A stretch of DNA of 29,670 nt from UBA1672 sp033851915 (lineage in GTDB: Bacteria; Pseudomonadota; Alphaproteobacteria; Micavibrionales; Micavibrionaceae): assembly GCA_033851915.1 (NCBI GenBank), contig JAWSVM010000005.1:1-29670 (forward strand). Reading direction: 5' to 3'. Below are positions 16,390-25,732 of this stretch, piece after piece (position 1 is the first letter of the stretch; each line of letters opens with the position of its first letter). Below the pieces are notes generated by a model, which saw nothing but the letters and a program-made list of their open reading frames with translations, was not told where the DNA came from and made no database searches. A program made the position numbers and the translations under genes.

Positions 16390-19300
16390 TCAGCGGGAGT
16401 TAGGTAAAACTATTAATTGATGTTTCCACTCTAAGGCTTTAAGAATCGGCGGATCTTCAACCCCATCAGGGATAATTGGATTATCATCCTTATTAATAGC
16501 CATTAACTCAGGGTCACTCAGCCCAACTTGCCAAGCTTCTTTAATATAAACCGTTGATTTATCTATAGTAAGACGAGTTAAAAAACGCGGTTGCGTTGGA
16601 CCACTAACTATCGCAGCGGCTAATTTAAAAACGCCAAACTTATAATAATCTGTCAAAAAGCGGTTTATATTTTCACTATTATTTGGCTCCATGTAGTTAA
16701 CACGCCCTACAGAAAAGTAACTTTTTTTAGGCAACAGTTTCTCATGAGTTAATTCAGAAGTTACAAGAACTTTATAATGGTGTGGATTGGAAGCTGAAAC
16801 GCCCCTCACCACAGATATTCGTATTTCTTCATTAGTGTCTCTCTCTCCAAAACGTTCACGCCAACGCTCAAATATTTTAGTGGCAGCATTAGTATCAGTA
16901 AAAAGAAAAGCCATAATAGGAGGTGCACGGCCTTCTGAAGTCATAAACCCAACGCCACACCATCCTGCATTATCCCATAAAGGAACATCTATTATCGACA
17001 ATACCTTTTGATCAGAATGTTTCATATGATCAACTTTAAATTCTCTCCTATCAGCACCGCCATCATCTTCATTTAGAGAACCTTCTTCGAACGCTTCTCC
17101 CTCCATAGGGTCTGTAGAAATCAAATAACCCACTTTAATGTATTCACCCCACTGAGAAAGCGAGCCCATCATAGAGCCAAATATTCTACTATAACTCATG
17201 GCTGTTGTATTAAAATTCAAAGACCGCTCAAAAATATTTTCTTTTTCAACTAGCTTCTCAAAGGTCTTTTCAATATCCCTTATCATGGCTATATGCCCCA
17301 GTGTCATAAGAGCAATCTCCATCAGTATGTCTTGGTAATCACTCCAAAACTCCGCGCCAGTCCATAGGCTAGCATCTGAGGGAACCATGATATTTGCGCA
17401 CATGCTGTCTGATAAAAATTCATGCTCTGGTTTAGAGATATCCTTTTTACCTATAACATTAATCTCAAACCGCTCTGTGTGTGGATAAACGTCCTTTCCT
17501 AAGCTTGTTGAAAGAAAAGCCTCAATTGTAGAAAGTATCGCTTGAGAAAAAACTATGTGCTCAGGAATATTGCTTGTTTGCACCGCTATAACAGATCCGA
17601 TAACATTGGTTTGGAATGTTATCGGGTTATCATCATCGATTAGAAACTTTTCTGGCAAGCTTGTTTTAATTTCCTGATTTTTCCAAATTCTAAAGAAATC
17701 CAACATAGAAGCGTTAGTTTCTGCTTCTGGAATGCTGCCCTCTTCACGCAACAAGGTTTCATGACCAAAACGATACAATAATGCTGTTCGTGAACTTATT
17801 AGCCCAACATGGTTCAAAATATCTGGCAGAGTTTTTAATTCACGCAAGTTTTCTTGCTTGGAATTTAAAAAGTAGCACCCCAATGCCATATCTAAACTTT
17901 GGAGCTCTTCCTCAAGCCTTTCCTTGGACTCTTCATCTAAACCCATATTTTGCTTAAGAGTTTGCAACATATAAAAAGCATTCAAAAAATCTGGTATATG
18001 CCCGAGCTCAAGGGAAATCCATGCTAGCAACTTAACAGAAATAATTGTTTGAGGTATAAACTCATCATGTTCTTCGAAGACAGAAAATGCGTTCAGGCAG
18101 GCGGCAAGGCATGTTGATCTTGCAGACCATAGTAATCCTGCCTCTCTGTACGCAATGGCTATGAGAAATAGTGCATCAAATAATTCTGAACGATATTCCT
18201 GTTTTATAAGCAGTGCAACGGCCTTACCCAAAAATTTTATGGCATCATATCGTTTTTCTGCATCTAATTTTTGTTGCCCGCGCTTTAGAAGAATAAGGCC
18301 TGCCTCACCTTCACTACGCCTTTTTGCAATAAAATCTGCCATCTTCTCGCAGAGCGCGTCATACTGATCATCATCGTCAACAATAGAACCAAAAATTTCA
18401 ATTATCTCTTGTAGTTTTTCAGCTGGATATTCTCCTAAATTCTGAGCACGATCTAAAATATCTGAAAATTTGATCCAATATTCTGAAATTTCATTTTTAT
18501 CATCGCCATGAATAATCTGATGCAGCCTCATTAGCAGCAACATAGTTTCTGCTTGAAGTGCGTTATTGGGGCGAGCACCATCATTGGCAAGATTTAAGAG
18601 TGATTCTTTTAATTTTTCAGATCTATCGACAAGGGAAACATCATCGGGGGTCATAAAGCCGTTATGCACGGATGAATATAGCAACCCTAAAAGGGTGTGT
18701 AATAATTCCAAGTCTATAGCTTTATCACTATTTACAGAAAGGTTTTCAACCTGAGAATAAAGATCATTAAATTTTTTAAAATCATCGAACCACCAATATG
18801 TCGTCCAAGCATACTCGTATGTGGCTCTTAGCTCCTGCCGCCCTATCCCATCTTTTTTTGCTAAGGTGATAGCGCGCTCATACCGTCCATCCGTTTCAAA
18901 ACGTGGCTTCTCTAATCCTCGAGAAAGTTTTGCTGCGACAAGTGCATCTTCAACTCGTTGGTAGGCTACATCGATGTATCGTTCATCTTCAGTGAGTTCA
19001 CGATCTAAATTTGTTAATTGATCTTGTCTTTTAAAATCATTGGGACCTATGGCCTCTTTATTAGGATCATAACTCCCTACCTTCAAATAATCATAAGCAA
19101 TATCGAAATGTTCACCTTCAAATACTTTCTCTATAATCCATGACCTATCGAGTATTTTAACTGGTATAGAATATTTTTTGCTTAATTCATCTTCTATGCG
19201 AGAACGGTCTTTATCGCGTGCATATCTACTAGTGATGAAATATATAAGATCATAAGGCCTACCTGTATCAACTAGTCCTTTAACGTCGTCTCTTACTTTT

Positions 19301-19683
19301 GAGCTCCAAGTTTTCTTTGCGCTTAGTGCAAAAGCCCAATTTTTTTCACCGCTATTAGGTTGACCTAAGTACCATCCAGATTGGATTTCTTCCGATACTG
19401 GATATGTTTCTGTATCAGCTTTACTATCTCCTCCTCCCATAGGACCTGTTGCAGGCCTAAGGTTTACAGCAATGTGTTTTTCGGCAATTTTTCTGGCAAA
19501 TAACTCAAAATCAAGATGTTGATTACGGCTTGTAAGCGTATCAAGAAAGTGATCAAAAACGGCGCGGTCTAAATGGTATCCTGTAATGGTTTTACCATCA
19601 GAAAATAGATAAGGCCTACGTGCCCGCATGTACTCTGACGGCAACACTCTTCTTGGGTCATCGTCTTCCATTATTTTAGTCAT
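16390..19683 (-). CDS. PD-(D/E)xK nuclease fused to a long helical-repeat body (defence-like)
   Basis: A 1097-residue protein. The N-terminal ~190 residues look like a Mrr/restriction-type PD-(D/E)xK nuclease: E60 in the first helix (FELFARKIAEKHI), D86 in GPMGGGDSKAD, and the lysine strand WAFALSAKKTW (K123), then DLIYFITSRYARD and KILDRSWIIEKVFEG. The remainder (about 230-700) is alpha-helical and reads like degenerate TPR repeats, with an unassigned C-terminal region. There is no Walker motif, so it is not an AVAST-type STAND ATPase. Its start overlaps the upstream membrane-protein stop by four bases (ATGA), so the two are coupled. A phage-sensing repeat body driving a nuclease is the natural hypothesis; no named system is claimed. 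Confidence 0.8.
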   Translation of the reverse strand: MTKIMEDDDPRRVLPSEYMRARRPYLFSDGKTITGYHLDRAVFDHFLDTLTSRNQHLDFELFARKIAEKHIAVNLRPATGPMGGGDSKADTETYPVSEEIQSGWYLGQPNSGEKNWAFALSAKKTWSSKVRDDVKGLVDTGRPYDLIYFITSRYARDKDRSRIEDELSKKYSIPVKILDRSWIIEKVFEGEHFDIAYDYLKVGSYDPNKEAIGPNDFKRQDQLTNLDRELTEDERYIDVAYQRVEDALVAAKLSRGLEKPRFETDGRYERAITLAKKDGIGRQELRATYEYAWTTYWWFDDFKKFNDLYSQVENLSVNSDKAIDLELLHTLLGLLYSSVHNGFMTPDDVSLVDRSEKLKESLLNLANDGARPNNALQAETMLLLMRLHQIIHGDDKNEISEYWIKFSDILDRAQNLGEYPAEKLQEIIEIFGSIVDDDDQYDALCEKMADFIAKRRSEGEAGLILLKRGQQKLDAEKRYDAIKFLGKAVALLIKQEYRSELFDALFLIAIAYREAGLLWSARSTCLAACLNAFSVFEEHDEFIPQTIISVKLLAWISLELGHIPDFLNAFYMLQTLKQNMGLDEESKERLEEELQSLDMALGCYFLNSKQENLRELKTLPDILNHVGLISSRTALLYRFGHETLLREEGSIPEAETNASMLDFFRIWKNQEIKTSLPEKFLIDDDNPITFQTNVIGSVIAVQTSNIPEHIVFSQAILSTIEAFLSTSLGKDVYPHTERFEINVIGKKDISKPEHEFLSDSMCANIMVPSDASLWTGAEFWSDYQDILMEIALMTLGHIAMIRDIEKTFEKLVEKENIFERSLNFNTTAMSYSRIFGSMMGSLSQWGEYIKVGYLISTDPMEGEAFEEGSLNEDDGGADRREFKVDHMKHSDQKVLSIIDVPLWDNAGWCGVGFMTSEGRAPPIMAFLFTDTNAATKIFERWRERFGERDTNEEIRISVVRGVSASNPHHYKVLVTSELTHEKLLPKKSYFSVGRVNYMEPNNSENINRFLTDYYKFGVFKLAAAIVSGPTQPRFLTRLTIDKSTVYIKEAWQVGLSDPELMAINKDDNPIIPDGVEDPPILKALEWKHQLIVLPNSR

Positions 19684-20504
19684 TGAATTAAACCTCTGTA
19701 TTCTTCCAGACGCGCTAAAACGACCTTAGAATAAGATATAATTTCTTTGTCTTTATCATTTATATAGGGGTCGTTGGGGCGTGAGGGGTAAGTGAAAATT
19801 TCAGTATTTTCAATTGGTCTTTGCGTTAGAAACACCTCAAACTGATTTTGTTCTTGTTCTGAAGAAAATATAGCTACTGGCACTCGACATCCCCTAGAAC
19901 TAAATTCGCCAGTTTCTACGATTTGTTCTACTGTTTTTTTGGTTAACAAAGGCAGCAGAAAAAAATAAAAATCATCCGCACACAGTGAATAATACCAATT
20001 TTCGCCACTTCCAATCATCCCTGTAACTTTAGGAGCAGGGATAAAATACCGCATTTCATCAAAATAAATACAAACAATTTTTGTAATAACCGTTTGATTA
20101 TATTGAAGTTGCATAGGCCTTACGAAAGCACGCGGGTTTGTTGCTGCACGTACCCAATTTTCGCCACCTTTAACTTCCCAGTACTCCTCTTCAGTGGGAC
20201 AAACTATAAATTCAGGATGTGGTTTATAATGCCAATTATTCTCATCAGTTTCTTCCCAGTTTTCAAAATCAAGTAGATACTTTTTGAAATGTTCTTCAAC
20301 TGAAATATTATCTTTTCTATACCTTAGGAATTCTACACCTAAATAAGCCACCATAATTATGGCTAGAGATAACCAACTCCAATGCTCCCACTCATTACCT
20401 TTATCAACAAAGACACTATTAAGCCCCATAACGGAAACAATCAGAATGCTGATAAATGCTGCGTGATTAGATATATAATTAATTATTTTCTCATAATTCA
20501 CCAT
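19680..20504 (-). CDS. Two-TM membrane protein coupled to the nuclease-repeat gene
   Basis: A 274-residue protein with two N-terminal transmembrane helices (about 15-33, AAFISILIVSVMGLNSVFV, and 43-60, WLSLAIIMVAYLGVEFL) joined by a short loop. A cytoplasmic domain of ~210 residues follows, rich in aromatic residues (ENWHYKPHPEF, CADDFYFFLLPLL). It is the first gene of a two-gene unit; the downstream nuclease start overlaps its stop. The family is not recognised. In a defence reading it would be a membrane sensor, effector or anchor for the nuclease partner, which is inference from coupling alone. Confidence 0.75.
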   Translation of the reverse strand: MVNYEKIINYISNHAAFISILIVSVMGLNSVFVDKGNEWEHWSWLSLAIIMVAYLGVEFLRYRKDNISVEEHFKKYLLDFENWEETDENNWHYKPHPEFIVCPTEEEYWEVKGGENWVRAATNPRAFVRPMQLQYNQTVITKIVCIYFDEMRYFIPAPKVTGMIGSGENWYYSLCADDFYFFLLPLLTKKTVEQIVETGEFSSRGCRVPVAIFSSEQEQNQFEVFLTQRPIENTEIFTYPSRPNDPYINDKDKEIISYSKVVLARLEEYRGLIQ

Positions 20505-20663
20505 TATATTTTATTGGATCTCCATCAAACTGTAGGTCTTTGTGCTTCTCATTTACTGGCTCTCTCAATTAGAATTTTCTATGTGTTTTATTTATTCTGT
20601 CCCTTTGCTCCCGACTTGGTAGCAATGTCTGCTTTAGGCTAACAGCAGACTCTTAGCTAATAT

Positions 20664-20747
20664 TTATGATTTAAGGTAGAGTATCAGGAAAGCTATTAGC
20701 ACAATAGTAGATAATAGCCATTTTCTACAATCAAGGTCATCACTCAC
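20664..20747 (-). CDS. Possible 27-residue single-TM peptide
   Basis: Minus-strand GTG 20747 opens a 27-residue frame, MSDDLDCRKWLLSTIVLIAF then LILYLKS: a short acidic head, a clean transmembrane helix and a basic tail. It follows the interrupted gene at 20761 by 13 bases. The ribosome binding site is poor. It might be a small membrane protein or toxin-like peptide; the rest of 20505-20660 shows nothing else I can support. Confidence 0.3.
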   Translation of the reverse strand: MSDDLDCRKWLLSTIVLIAFLILYLKS

Positions 20748-20760
20748 CCTACTCGTCTAA

Positions 20761-21111
20761 TTATTTCTTTAGTTTTTTTAAAAACTGTTCTAAAGATTCT
20801 TTGTGATTATTGTTTGGCATTTTTTCTAGATTTAGCATCTTCCATTTTACAGCGGGTAATTGACCTACGTCGTTTAGTCCAAGTAAATTTCACTGGGGTT
20901 CTATGTCTTTAAATGAGATTAAGAACTCTTTGTCATCATCGGTTAGTGACGAGCAGAAAATTAGAGCATAAGGCGGAACCTGAAAGGAAAAAATAAGATT
21001 CTTGAAGAAGTTATTAATATTTACACCAATGCGAGGATCAAATGGAATGCCTGACATAATCAGTCGCACTTCAGGCTGCTTTCCATTTAATAGAATTATA
21101 CAGCAGTCAGC
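20761..21111 (-). pseudogene. Gene interrupted by an in-frame TGA, downstream of the helicase
   Basis: A minus-strand frame carries clear protein-like sequence (LLNGKQPEVRLIMSGIPFDP, then RIGVNINNFF, FSFQVPPYALIFCSSLTDDD) up to TGA at 20890-20892. It resumes in the same frame as NLLGLNDVGQLPAVKWKMLN, LEKMPNNNHKE and LEQFLKKLKK, ending at 20761. One nonsense change (perhaps TGG to TGA) explains it. The reading frame has no ATG before 21057; GTG 21069 is a possible start, or the 5' end was lost next to the helicase gene (its stop is at 21096). The family is not recognised. Confidence 0.6.
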
Positions 21112-24100
21112 TTATCTGTATCCGACCAGACCTCATCGATAATGCTTTTCAGCTTAGAGCCGCGTGATAATGTTGAGCGTTCTCTATTATGGTATTTGCT
21201 TGCTTCATCGCGTGGTGCAGACAGCCAATTAAATGAACCATTCATGTAAAATGCATCGTCATACGCCAATGTTTTACAGTGCGTTCCCTTAACTCCTCTT
21301 ATTTCTATGCCTTCCTTCTCAAAAGCATTTAATGCACGATCAGCAATGCTTTTATCTTGGTTATAAGCAATGTCATAGATAACAAGGCACTCAACACCAC
21401 GTTCAGATGCTTGTTTTAACAAAGACAGTATATTATCACGTTCGATTGCATTAATGGACAGATATGCAGATTCAATGAGTAACCTACTTTTTGACTGTGT
21501 TAACGCTTCTCGCAGAGCATCACGGTGCCGCTCAAGAGTATCAATCACCTCCACGTCCACAGTAATTTTTGCCTTACTTAAGCGCGTTGCGATCTCAATG
21601 TCATGGATTTCATTTTCTTGGTGAGCAAATAAATATTTTCCAAGTAATCCAGACGGCTTGCTTACAGGTTGACGAGAAAGAATGCGCATATCACCGAAGA
21701 CAAGAAAAGATTTTTTTGCGCGAGATACAGCCACATTGAGCATATTTGGCTTCATATCAAAGAAATATGATGTTGTGTCATCATTCCCACCATAAACTGG
21801 CGAAAAGATCATAAGATCACGTTCTGCGCCTTGAAAGGTATGTACTGTTCCTACGCGAATATCACTATCGATATGGTGATTATTAAGCGCCTCGGTAATA
21901 CAATTTTTCTGTGCAGCAAAAGGCGTTACAATTCCGACAATATCCTTCAAACTTTTACCGCCGCCGCCATATGTTTGCATCAGGCGCTCTGCATTGTCTG
22001 AAACCCATTTGGCTATTGTCGTTGCTTCTATTTCATTGTAGCGGCTTTGACCATTTTTTTGCTTAGATTCCCCCGGAATATGCGCATACCCCATCGCAGG
22101 AAACTCTGGATCGTTTTCTGAAATAGTTTTAGGGATAATCCGCCCTTCATAGACCAGTTCATTACAATACGCGATAATCTCTGGCAAACATCTTCGGTGT
22201 TCACTCAAAAACATACCTTGTGTTTGCTCATCAAATGATAAGACGCTCACTTTTTTTGCAAGTGCCATCATATTCCCAGAATGGCTCAAAGCTCCACGAT
22301 ACTCCATGTCATCAAGATGTTTTGATAGAGCATGTTTACGAAGAATTTGTCCATCTTCATATCGGTTATGTTCGAAAATCGGTTCAATTTGATTTGTATC
22401 TCCAACGATCAAAGCTCTCTTTGCCAGACTCAGCGGCGCAATGCCCTTTTCGGGAGCAACCTGACCTGCCTCATCCATAATCAAAAGATCAATCGTATCA
22501 AATAAGGGCGGATTTGAGTTTTTAGAAGAATCCTTCACCCCCGTATCAAAATATCGAAGTATTTTAGGTGCCGTATACGCCGTAGAAGCAATACACGGTG
22601 TTAATTTTGCAAGCCTGCGCAAAAATGCCTCAACACGCTGTTTTGTGTAGCCATATAACTTCTTTGGTTCGTCTTCATAAAGCGTTTCAAATTCTTGCAA
22701 CCATTCGCCTTCCCAGTACCGTGCAGCAAGATGAAAAGTCAGTAACCTTAAAGACGTATCAATTTCTTCTTCAAAGCCTTTTGGATCACGCAGAACTGAC
22801 ATAAGCCTTGAATCATCTGCCTGTAGATCATTCAGCACACCTGACCACTCCGTCCGTAATGCACGATAATTAGATTGTTTTGCCTCCCACTGAGTAAGCT
22901 CTCCTTCTAACACTAATAATTGCTCTTTTTGTTCTTCTAAAATGCTCTTAAAACTTTGCAATGCCTCTTTCTTCTTATTCTCGATAAGCGACAAATGCGC
23001 TCTAATATCATCCTCGGATAATGTTGTCGTAAAACCCCAATCGTCATCTGAAATTTTATGGCTAGATAGAAACTCAATCACACGCGTAGAGCGTCTTTGA
23101 CGTATGTTTTTTGAAAATAATGCACTCAACGCTTCAAAAATATTTTTATTTTGTGATAGGCGCAAAGCTTCATGCGCATGGCCTTGATATTCTGTCAAAG
23201 TGCTTTCTTGCGTATCAACCTCAACTTTAGCCCTATCACTCTGTCTTTGCACTTCTCCTAGGTGCTTTTTTAGCTCATGTACCTTTTCATTTAAGAAAAT
23301 CGTAATATCACATCCGTCGTATTCAATATTAAGGACAGACGTTTTGTTTTTTAAATCAATAACCTTGTCAAGATACGCCTTAGCCAAAACAAGTTCGGCA
23401 TGTACGCACTCAATTGCATCAGAAAGGGTTTCAATACCTTTTTCTACAAGAGCCTCATTCGCGCATGCTATGTAATGTTGTTTTCTCTCTTCTCGTTCAT
23501 CAGGAACTTCTAGATCATCTAACCATCCCTTCCATGATTTACCTGATTCATAGCTTCGCTGCATACATTGGAAATTTTCATATATTTCTCTATTACCCGC
23601 CTCTCTATCAGAAGGTAATAGCGTCCCAAAAGATTCAACGCCCTTAACCCAACGATCAAACAAAATCGCTTTATTCTCATCCCGCGCGAAAGGATGGTTT
23701 TTTGGTAAACCATCATCACCAGAAATACTATTCAATGCATTTTGAACAGCTTGATTATTTGTTGATGTTACCAAGATAATCGGAGCATCTTTCTTTTGTA
23801 GCGCAGCATTCACCCACTCAGAAGCAATGATATTTCCAATTAACGTTGTTTTGCCTGTGCCCGGTGGCCCAGTGACAGCCAAAATATCACCGTCATTCAT
23901 CTGTAAATCAGCATAAAGAGCAAGCCTCTGCGCATCATTTAATGGATAATGTCCTGTAACATGTCCAGTATGTAATTTCTCAAGCTCCGTATTTGCCGAT
24001 ATAACTTTGGTTTGAGTAGATGATAGTGTTGCCTCAATCAGCATTGGCACCGTTTCAGACGCATCTATATCAGAATACAGATCAAGTAATGCCGCGCTTG

Positions 24101-24728
24101 TTCCACCCGTTTGCAGATCAAGAACATAATACACATCTTCGGTTTGTACACATGTTCCATTGTGGTCGCTTACAACAAATTCTATATCAAGATGCTCATG
24201 TAAAAGTTTTACAAGGTACTCTTCCAAATCTTTCTGCGTCATATTTTCTGCTATAGAGCCGACATGACCAAGCGCCTCTTCAATTTTTTGCTGATAAACA
24301 CCAAATGAAAAGACGCTATTACGGCATGGTTCTATAAATTTATCATTAAAAGCAGGGAAACTATCTGGCGTAATTGTCAGTTTACCATCTTTATCTAAAC
24401 GTCCTCTGATCCAGAGCGGAATAATATCAGTACCGCGCCTTTGAAAATTGATATGGCGTAATACAATGGGAGCATATAAGACTGGTACAGAGGACAACTC
24501 GTCCTCATCTTCCCTAAAAGCTTTCGAAGATTTTTTCTTTGGAAACTTTTTATCTTTATATGCGGCGAAGAACTTACTTACAGTCACTTGAGATAAAGAA
24601 AAGTGATCGTCATCTTTCTGTATCTTATCAAGAACAGTGTCTTTCTTGATTTCAAATTCAACGGAGTCGACAAGACACTGCCTCCAATAGAGCACACACT
24701 GTTCAAGCTGTTCGGTTAAATCGTTCAT
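21096..24728 (-). CDS. SF1 helicase with C-terminal PLD nuclease (Mokosh type II-like)
   Basis: A 1210-residue defence-type protein. It contains an SF1 Dna2/Upf1-like helicase core: Walker A AVTGPPGTGKTTLIG near residue 286, a coiled-coil insertion (about 400-640), motif II LLIMDEAGQVAPEKG near 750, GDTNQIEPIF, GTVHTFQGAERD and LNVAVSRAKK. The C-terminal ~150 residues form a phospholipase-D-like nuclease with HCKTLAYDD (HxK-x4-D) and NGSFNWLS. A single polypeptide joining an SF1 helicase to a PLD nuclease is the described layout of Mokosh type II (MkoC), an anti-phage system; I assign it by architecture only. The start at ATG 24728 begins MNDLTEQLEQ. The interrupted gene at 20761-21111 lies immediately downstream. 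Confidence 0.85.
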   Translation of the reverse strand: MNDLTEQLEQCVLYWRQCLVDSVEFEIKKDTVLDKIQKDDDHFSLSQVTVSKFFAAYKDKKFPKKKSSKAFREDEDELSSVPVLYAPIVLRHINFQRRGTDIIPLWIRGRLDKDGKLTITPDSFPAFNDKFIEPCRNSVFSFGVYQQKIEEALGHVGSIAENMTQKDLEEYLVKLLHEHLDIEFVVSDHNGTCVQTEDVYYVLDLQTGGTSAALLDLYSDIDASETVPMLIEATLSSTQTKVISANTELEKLHTGHVTGHYPLNDAQRLALYADLQMNDGDILAVTGPPGTGKTTLIGNIIASEWVNAALQKKDAPIILVTSTNNQAVQNALNSISGDDGLPKNHPFARDENKAILFDRWVKGVESFGTLLPSDREAGNREIYENFQCMQRSYESGKSWKGWLDDLEVPDEREERKQHYIACANEALVEKGIETLSDAIECVHAELVLAKAYLDKVIDLKNKTSVLNIEYDGCDITIFLNEKVHELKKHLGEVQRQSDRAKVEVDTQESTLTEYQGHAHEALRLSQNKNIFEALSALFSKNIRQRRSTRVIEFLSSHKISDDDWGFTTTLSEDDIRAHLSLIENKKKEALQSFKSILEEQKEQLLVLEGELTQWEAKQSNYRALRTEWSGVLNDLQADDSRLMSVLRDPKGFEEEIDTSLRLLTFHLAARYWEGEWLQEFETLYEDEPKKLYGYTKQRVEAFLRRLAKLTPCIASTAYTAPKILRYFDTGVKDSSKNSNPPLFDTIDLLIMDEAGQVAPEKGIAPLSLAKRALIVGDTNQIEPIFEHNRYEDGQILRKHALSKHLDDMEYRGALSHSGNMMALAKKVSVLSFDEQTQGMFLSEHRRCLPEIIAYCNELVYEGRIIPKTISENDPEFPAMGYAHIPGESKQKNGQSRYNEIEATTIAKWVSDNAERLMQTYGGGGKSLKDIVGIVTPFAAQKNCITEALNNHHIDSDIRVGTVHTFQGAERDLMIFSPVYGGNDDTTSYFFDMKPNMLNVAVSRAKKSFLVFGDMRILSRQPVSKPSGLLGKYLFAHQENEIHDIEIATRLSKAKITVDVEVIDTLERHRDALREALTQSKSRLLIESAYLSINAIERDNILSLLKQASERGVECLVIYDIAYNQDKSIADRALNAFEKEGIEIRGVKGTHCKTLAYDDAFYMNGSFNWLSAPRDEASKYHNRERSTLSRGSKLKSIIDEVWSDTDKLTAV

Positions 24729-24846
24729 ATGGATTAAATATCAAAAATTTAGAATGCTAGATACATTTATAATAAAAAACATACCCCTCTTTATTATTTA
24801 ACACTCAGAAAAACCGCCATTGTAAGTTATTAATATGGTGTGATGA

Positions 24847-24972
24847 TACCGGCTGAAAAAAAACGTAAACGCAGAATCTGCTCTTTACTTTAGAGATTTG
24901 TGTAAACGTTATGGTGAAGATTGTGGTCGCCGTTTATGTTGGCTTTCTGACGGCGGAAAGAGCATTACTTAG
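24847..24972 (+). pseudogene. Possible gene remnant
   Basis: A short frame between two stops reads YRLKKNVNAESALYFRDLCK then RYGEDCGRRLCWLSDGGKSI, with coding-like character but no start codon and no ribosome binding site. The surrounding 24729-25012 shows nothing else. It is probably a decayed fragment; the family is not recognised. Confidence 0.25.
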
Positions 24973-25012
24973 CGGTACTAAACATCATATATTTTGAGAC
25001 AGAAGTAGTGTT

Positions 25013-25669
25013 TCACGGCTTTTGGGGAATGAGAATTGTTACATTTTGGATGTTGTCCATCCAATCAACAGTTGTTTTATCTCTCCATTCTATAAGTTCA
25101 TGTATTTTATTGTAATCTTCTTGCAGGTCGTGCCGAAATATGGGTTCGTGGTGTGCAATCCGGTTTCTTAAGCGACGGATAGTAAAAATATATTGAAATA
25201 CCTTCTCCCGGATTTGTTTTGGAATCATTTGTTGAGGTGAGTTGGGGAAAGCTGTCCTGATATGCTGGTTCCATATTCGAACATCATGTCTAGCCGTAAA
25301 CATTTTTTCCCAAAACACAAACTTCAATTCTGAAACAACTTTCCCCATAGTAGGGTTTTGCATATTAGCTGTTTGTTGTAAATTACGCCTTGGATTATAG
25401 CCGTTACTATCTGGTAAGCTCAATATGAACCTTTGATTCCAAGGCCAGTTGGAGGTGTATGTACTTTCTAGGCATTCAGAAACAGCATTTCTTAGGCTTA
25501 TTTCTAGTAAATGTAGAGGTAATAGAAAAGCTGAAGAAATTTCTAAATTCCATTGATATAGCTCTAAGGCACAAGCGCGATCATTGTTACAATATTGTAA
25601 ATATGTTGCAAAACGTGGTTCAGAAAGTATATGTGGTATATTATTTAATTGTTCTTCGGTAAACGGCAT
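25013..25669 (-). CDS. Abi-family abortive infection protein with HEPN motif
   Basis: A 218-residue protein. The C-terminal half holds the HEPN-type RNase signature R-x4-H in RRLRNRIAHHEPIF (R168, H173). The N-terminal half (FATYLQYCNNDRACALELYQ, LHLLEISLRNAVSECL) matches the Abi_2/AbiD-AbiF type helical region. Proteins of this family cause abortive phage resistance, probably by RNA cleavage. The start is ATG 25669, with a weak ribosome binding site. It is divergent, with only about 60 bases in between, from a compact structured RNA at 25733-25828; an Abi/ncRNA pairing resembles the Rfam abiF arrangement. It is likely part of the defence cluster. Confidence 0.82.
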   Translation of the reverse strand: MPFTEEQLNNIPHILSEPRFATYLQYCNNDRACALELYQWNLEISSAFLLPLHLLEISLRNAVSECLESTYTSNWPWNQRFILSLPDSNGYNPRRNLQQTANMQNPTMGKVVSELKFVFWEKMFTARHDVRIWNQHIRTAFPNSPQQMIPKQIREKVFQYIFTIRRLRNRIAHHEPIFRHDLQEDYNKIHELIEWRDKTTVDWMDNIQNVTILIPQKP

Positions 25670-25696
25670 GTTGGGTCACTTATATCTTAAAATATA

Positions 25697-25726
25697 TTGA
25701 CATTTGTAACATTTAGCGAGTATCCT
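25697..25726 (+). promoter_or_regulatory. Promoter of the structured RNA next to abi
   Basis: TTGACA (25697-25702) is a perfect -35 box; TATCCT (25721-25726) is a fair -10 box at 18 bp. A start near 25733 follows. The same 60-base gap must also hold the divergent abi promoter. Confidence 0.6.
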
Positions 25727-25732
25727 GTATAT

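Noticed and set aside
16390..19683. AVAST/STAND-type immune ATPase
   Set aside because: It has a nuclease-like N-terminus and a repeat-rich body but no Walker A or B motif, so it does not fit the STAND family.
20890..20892. TGA read as tryptophan (alternative genetic code)
   Set aside because: TGA ends other genes here, including two ATGA overlaps that look like normal translational coupling, and TGG encodes Trp throughout; a nonsense mutation is simpler.
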